Source of the DNA: JAKLQR01 sp963753165
GTDB lineage: Bacteria > Nitrospirota > Thermodesulfovibrionia > Thermodesulfovibrionales > SM23-35
NCBI GenBank assembly: GCA_963753165.1
Contig: CAVWBP010000018.1
Coordinates: 124,001-188,000, forward strand
DNA length: 64,000 nucleotides
Direction of reading: 5' to 3'
Positions 62,057 through 64,000 of the stretch are shown piece by piece. Under the pieces are notes generated by a model. That model was not told the DNA's origin. It did no database searches and was given only the letters and a program-made list of their open reading frames with translations. The position numbers and the translations under genes were made by a program. How positions within the stretch are numbered: the first letter of the stretch is position 1; every line of letters starts with the position of its first letter.

Positions 62057-63080
62057 TTGTTCCGAGAGTTATTCCAATAAGACACAGGTGACTTTTACGA
62101 CTACGGCTGACACCGGTTCAACCTTTAACGGATGGAGCGGCGATTCAGACTGCTCCGACGGGGTTGTGAACATGATCGCAGGGAAAACCTGTACCGCAAC
62201 CTTTACGCTCAACACCCCACCTCCTGGCAATGGAGCCTCCGGACGGGTGACCGATGGAAGTGGTGCAGGCGTTTCAGAAGTTACCATGATTTTTTCGGCT
62301 ACTTGTTCCAGGGCAGCATGTCCGCCTATTCCTCCAGCGGTGCAAACTGAGGCAAACGGCAATTGGAGCCAGGCAGGGTTCCAAAACAGAGTTCAATATA
62401 AGGTTACTCCGTATAAAACAGGATGTACTTTCAACCTGCCCTCTCTCAATTTTACTGTTCCCAATGCTAATATGAATTTTATCGCAACTTGTGGTAATCC
62501 CTCAGTCTATACGCTCACGGTCACCAAGGCAGGAACAGGCTCCGGTACGGTCACCAGTTCCCCAAACGGCATCAATTGCGGGAGTGATTGTTCCGAAAAT
62601 TATTCCAATAACACTCAGGTTACTTTTACGGCTATGGCTGACACTGGTTCTACGTTTGCCGGATGGGGCGGTGATACAGACTGTTCCGACGGGGTTGTGA
62701 ATATGACTGCACACAGAGCCTGTACCGCTGAGTTTGATACCATTCCTGTCCAGGGTAACGCCGATATTGCTGTCTCTCGGTCTACTCTGGAATTCGAAGA
62801 GGTAAGGGTGAGGGCTTCAAAAACGTCTTCGTTCATCGTCATGAACGAAGGCACCGGCACCCTCACCGTTGCGAATATGACAATTTCCGGAAGAGATGCT
62901 TCCCTGTTCAGAGTTGTGAGCGATTCGAATTTTGCGATCGGTCCTTCGCTGAGCAATACCGTATCAGTAAGGTTTACGCCTCGATCGACTGGAGAGAAAG
63001 AAGCAACTCTGAAAATCTTCTCAAATGATCCCGATACCCCGGTACTTTCGATAAAACTTAAGGGCGAAGGAAAAAGATAA
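61902..63080 (+). CDS. C-terminal part of the multihaem cytochrome: CXXCH plus bacterial repeat and ASH-like domains
   Basis: After the frame change the chain begins with CLKCH. It then has two copies of a roughly 75-residue module (YTLTVTKAGTGSGTVTSSPN, NCGSDCSE, TQVTFTAMADTGSTFAGWGG), of the bacterial-repeat/InlB-B type. They flank a carboxypeptidase-regulatory-like segment (ASGRVTDGSGAGVSEVTMIF). A final ASPM/SPD-2/Hydin-like beta sandwich (about 285-390, NADIAVSRSTLEFEEVRV) follows. Such modules suit display outside the cell. The joined protein is about 870 residues with nine CXXCH and one CX4CH. Confidence 0.8.
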   Translation: MLPRKKSDCLKCHTFTRASSPLPPTYTLNITKSGTGSGTVISSPSGINCGSDCSESYSNKTQVTFTTTADTGSTFNGWSGDSDCSDGVVNMIAGKTCTATFTLNTPPPGNGASGRVTDGSGAGVSEVTMIFSATCSRAACPPIPPAVQTEANGNWSQAGFQNRVQYKVTPYKTGCTFNLPSLNFTVPNANMNFIATCGNPSVYTLTVTKAGTGSGTVTSSPNGINCGSDCSENYSNNTQVTFTAMADTGSTFAGWGGDTDCSDGVVNMTAHRACTAEFDTIPVQGNADIAVSRSTLEFEEVRVRASKTSSFIVMNEGTGTLTVANMTISGRDASLFRVVSDSNFAIGPSLSNTVSVRFTPRSTGEKEATLKIFSNDPDTPVLSIKLKGEGKR

Positions 63081-63092
63081 ACCAGCGAAACT

Positions 63093-63122
63093 ATCCCTCC
63101 GGTTCAGTGTAACCGGAGGGAT
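63093..63122 (+). terminator. Hairpin after the cytochrome gene
   Basis: A perfect 12-bp stem (ATCCCTCCGGTT, 63093-63104, with 63111-63122) and a 6-nt loop lie 12 bp after the stop. No U tract follows, so it may stabilise the mRNA end or act with Rho. Confidence 0.5.
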
Positions 63123-63245
63123 ATCCTCACCGTGAAGCAAGGCAATTCAAGGATATCCTAAATCCAGTAATAGCTATACAAACCTGAAGAACAAGCGAAA
63201 AATTGCAGGAAAAAATTGTCGGGGTACTGAGAAGAGGTGACTGAA

Positions 63246-63278
63246 GGAGAGTGAGCCTGCAAACAGGACTCACTCTCC
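63246..63278 (-). terminator. Hairpin downstream of the Cys-rich peptide
   Basis: GGAGAGTGAGCCTG (63246-63259) pairs with CAGGACTCACTCTCC (63264-63278) with one bulged A and a 4-nt loop. It lies 13 bp beyond the stop of the 14-codon minus-strand ORF. U-rich sequence follows only on the plus strand (tgtcatctttta), so the direction is uncertain. Confidence 0.45.
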
Positions 63279-63291
63279 TGTCATCTTTTAT

Positions 63292-63336
63292 TTATTTCTT
63301 TTTGCCGCCCTTACCACAGCTACATTTTTTGCACAT
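63292..63336 (-). CDS. Possible 14-residue Cys/Lys-rich peptide
   Basis: MCKKCSCGKGGKKK is encoded between a GGGGG-containing leader and a hairpin. Three cysteines in C-x-x-C-x-C spacing suggest metal binding. It is too short for confident calling, but the flanking hairpin and isolated setting make a small transcript plausible. Confidence 0.35.
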   Translation of the reverse strand: MCKKCSCGKGGKKK

Positions 63337-63478
63337 AACCACACCCCCTATCTTCTTGGAATTATCTTTATTCTAAAAGGAACAACCACTGAATTGCAAC
63401 ATTTTGCATGAAAAACATCCATTCTTTCTTTAGGCACAGGGTTGAGATGCGTGCAATAAAAAAGGATAATAGTAGCAT

Positions 63479-64000
63479 ATGAATCTAAGAATATTTCGCC
63501 GCATGATATCCTCTTTGACGGCGACAGTGATATTCTGTCTGGTATCACTTGCTGTCGTAACGCCTCTTTTCGCCGCCGAACAGGTCGAAATAGCAATAGA
63601 GGGGGTGGAGGGCGATGCATTGAAAAACGTTCAGGCTGCGCTTGCGCTTCCTGAGGGCATCGTGACGGATGGCAGGGTCAACACCTTATGGCTTGACTAT
63701 TTCAGACTCAAGGCTGTTGAAAAAATCAGAAATGCGCTTGAACCCTTCGGGTATTACAGTCCTGATATCGTCATCGACCTTGAAACCCCGGAGAAAGAAC
63801 GGTATCGTCTTCTCGCAAGGATAAAACCGGGACCTCCGGTACGTATCTCGGCGGTAAATATTTCTGTGCAGGGTCCGGGAGCAGATACAACATCGTTCAG
63901 GGAACTCGTCTCGAAATTTCCCCTGAAGAAAGGTGACGTCCTTCTCCACGGCGAATATGAGAGGGCGAAAGGGGAATTGAAAGCCCTGGCCCTGGAGACC
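63479..64000 (+). CDS. tamA: TamA-like outer-membrane assembly protein (partial)
   Basis: The first 174 residues run off the window edge. A signal peptide (about 1-36, ending PLFAAE) is followed by POTRA-type sequence: EIAIEGVEGDALKNVQAALA, VEKIRNALEPFGYYSPDIVI, KPGPPVRISAVNISVQG and FPLKKGDVLLHGEYERAKGE. The last two form the pattern G-x-P-V-x-I..G..L-x-x-x-x-Y-x-x-x-K of TamA/Omp85 POTRA domains. TamA helps insert beta-barrel proteins, normally with TamB. The barrel is beyond the window. Confidence 0.85.
   Translation, partial: MNLRIFRRMISSLTATVIFCLVSLAVVTPLFAAEQVEIAIEGVEGDALKNVQAALALPEGIVTDGRVNTLWLDYFRLKAVEKIRNALEPFGYYSPDIVIDLETPEKERYRLLARIKPGPPVRISAVNISVQGPGADTTSFRELVSKFPLKKGDVLLHGEYERAKGELKALALET

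Noticed and set aside
1..64000. CRISPR arrays, tRNA and rRNA genes
   Set aside because: No regularly spaced repeat series, no tRNA cloverleaf with a proper T-arm, and no rRNA-like stretches were recognised by reading.

Overview
The window looks like the chromosome of a Gram-negative anaerobe, most likely a Nitrospirota (Thermodesulfovibrio-like) or deltaproteobacterial lineage. The basis is family-level: an Rnf complex in the order C-D-G-E-A-B, a transketolase split into two subunits, an ATP synthase c subunit with a signal peptide, a SPASM radical-SAM haem gene beside hemE and hemH, multihaem cytochromes, and a GEMM-class riboswitch. No rRNA, tRNA or CRISPR array was seen.

Layout. 0.6-8.4 kb is a tight plus-strand run: split transketolase, ftsE-ftsX-envC (cell division and peptidoglycan remodelling), a C-terminal processing protease, a lipoprotein acetolactate decarboxylase and a DnaQ-like nuclease. 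8.4-14.7 kb is minus-strand: phosphotransferase, PfkB kinase, uvrC, TPR lipoprotein, RRM protein. 15.2-21.6 kb is a signalling block. A GEMM-type (cyclic dinucleotide) riboswitch with an overlapping terminator precedes PP2C phosphatase, Ser/Thr kinase, cytoplasmic beta-helix protein and class III adenylate cyclase; a GspE/PilB ATPase with MshEN domains converges on them. 21.8-31 kb is an AT-rich island with an ISNCY/IS1202-type element, a PilZ-cNMP-kinase fusion gene, a [NiFe] hydrogenase whose small subunit carries cyclic-nucleotide-binding domains, and an IS110-type element that has split that gene. 31-39.3 kb is housekeeping: accA, dnaE, PBP1A, atpB, atpE. 39.4-46.5 kb holds a MITE-like element, a geranylgeranyl-reductase-like oxidoreductase, a macrodomain protein, hflX and the haem genes. 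46.7-52.1 kb is the rnf operon. 52.3-64 kb holds sensor kinases, a Nudix hydrolase, tyrS, an FKBP isomerase, a multihaem cytochrome fused to repeat domains, and the start of tamA at the window edge.

Two themes stand out. First, nucleotide second messengers recur: riboswitch, adenylate cyclase, PilZ, MshEN, three cNMP-binding domains and a CRP-like palindrome before the cytochrome. The split cNMP-hydrogenase gene and the riboswitch-led phosphatase/kinase/beta-helix/cyclase operon are the least ordinary parts. Second, about fifteen genes are broken by single-base frame changes, several in homopolymers and some in essential genes (dnaE, atpB). This favours sequence error over true decay for many of them, so fragments are described here as parts of one gene where the frames join.

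Dispersed palindromic repeats (about 100-120 bp) occur in at least three intergenic places, and a related core lies in frame inside hemH.
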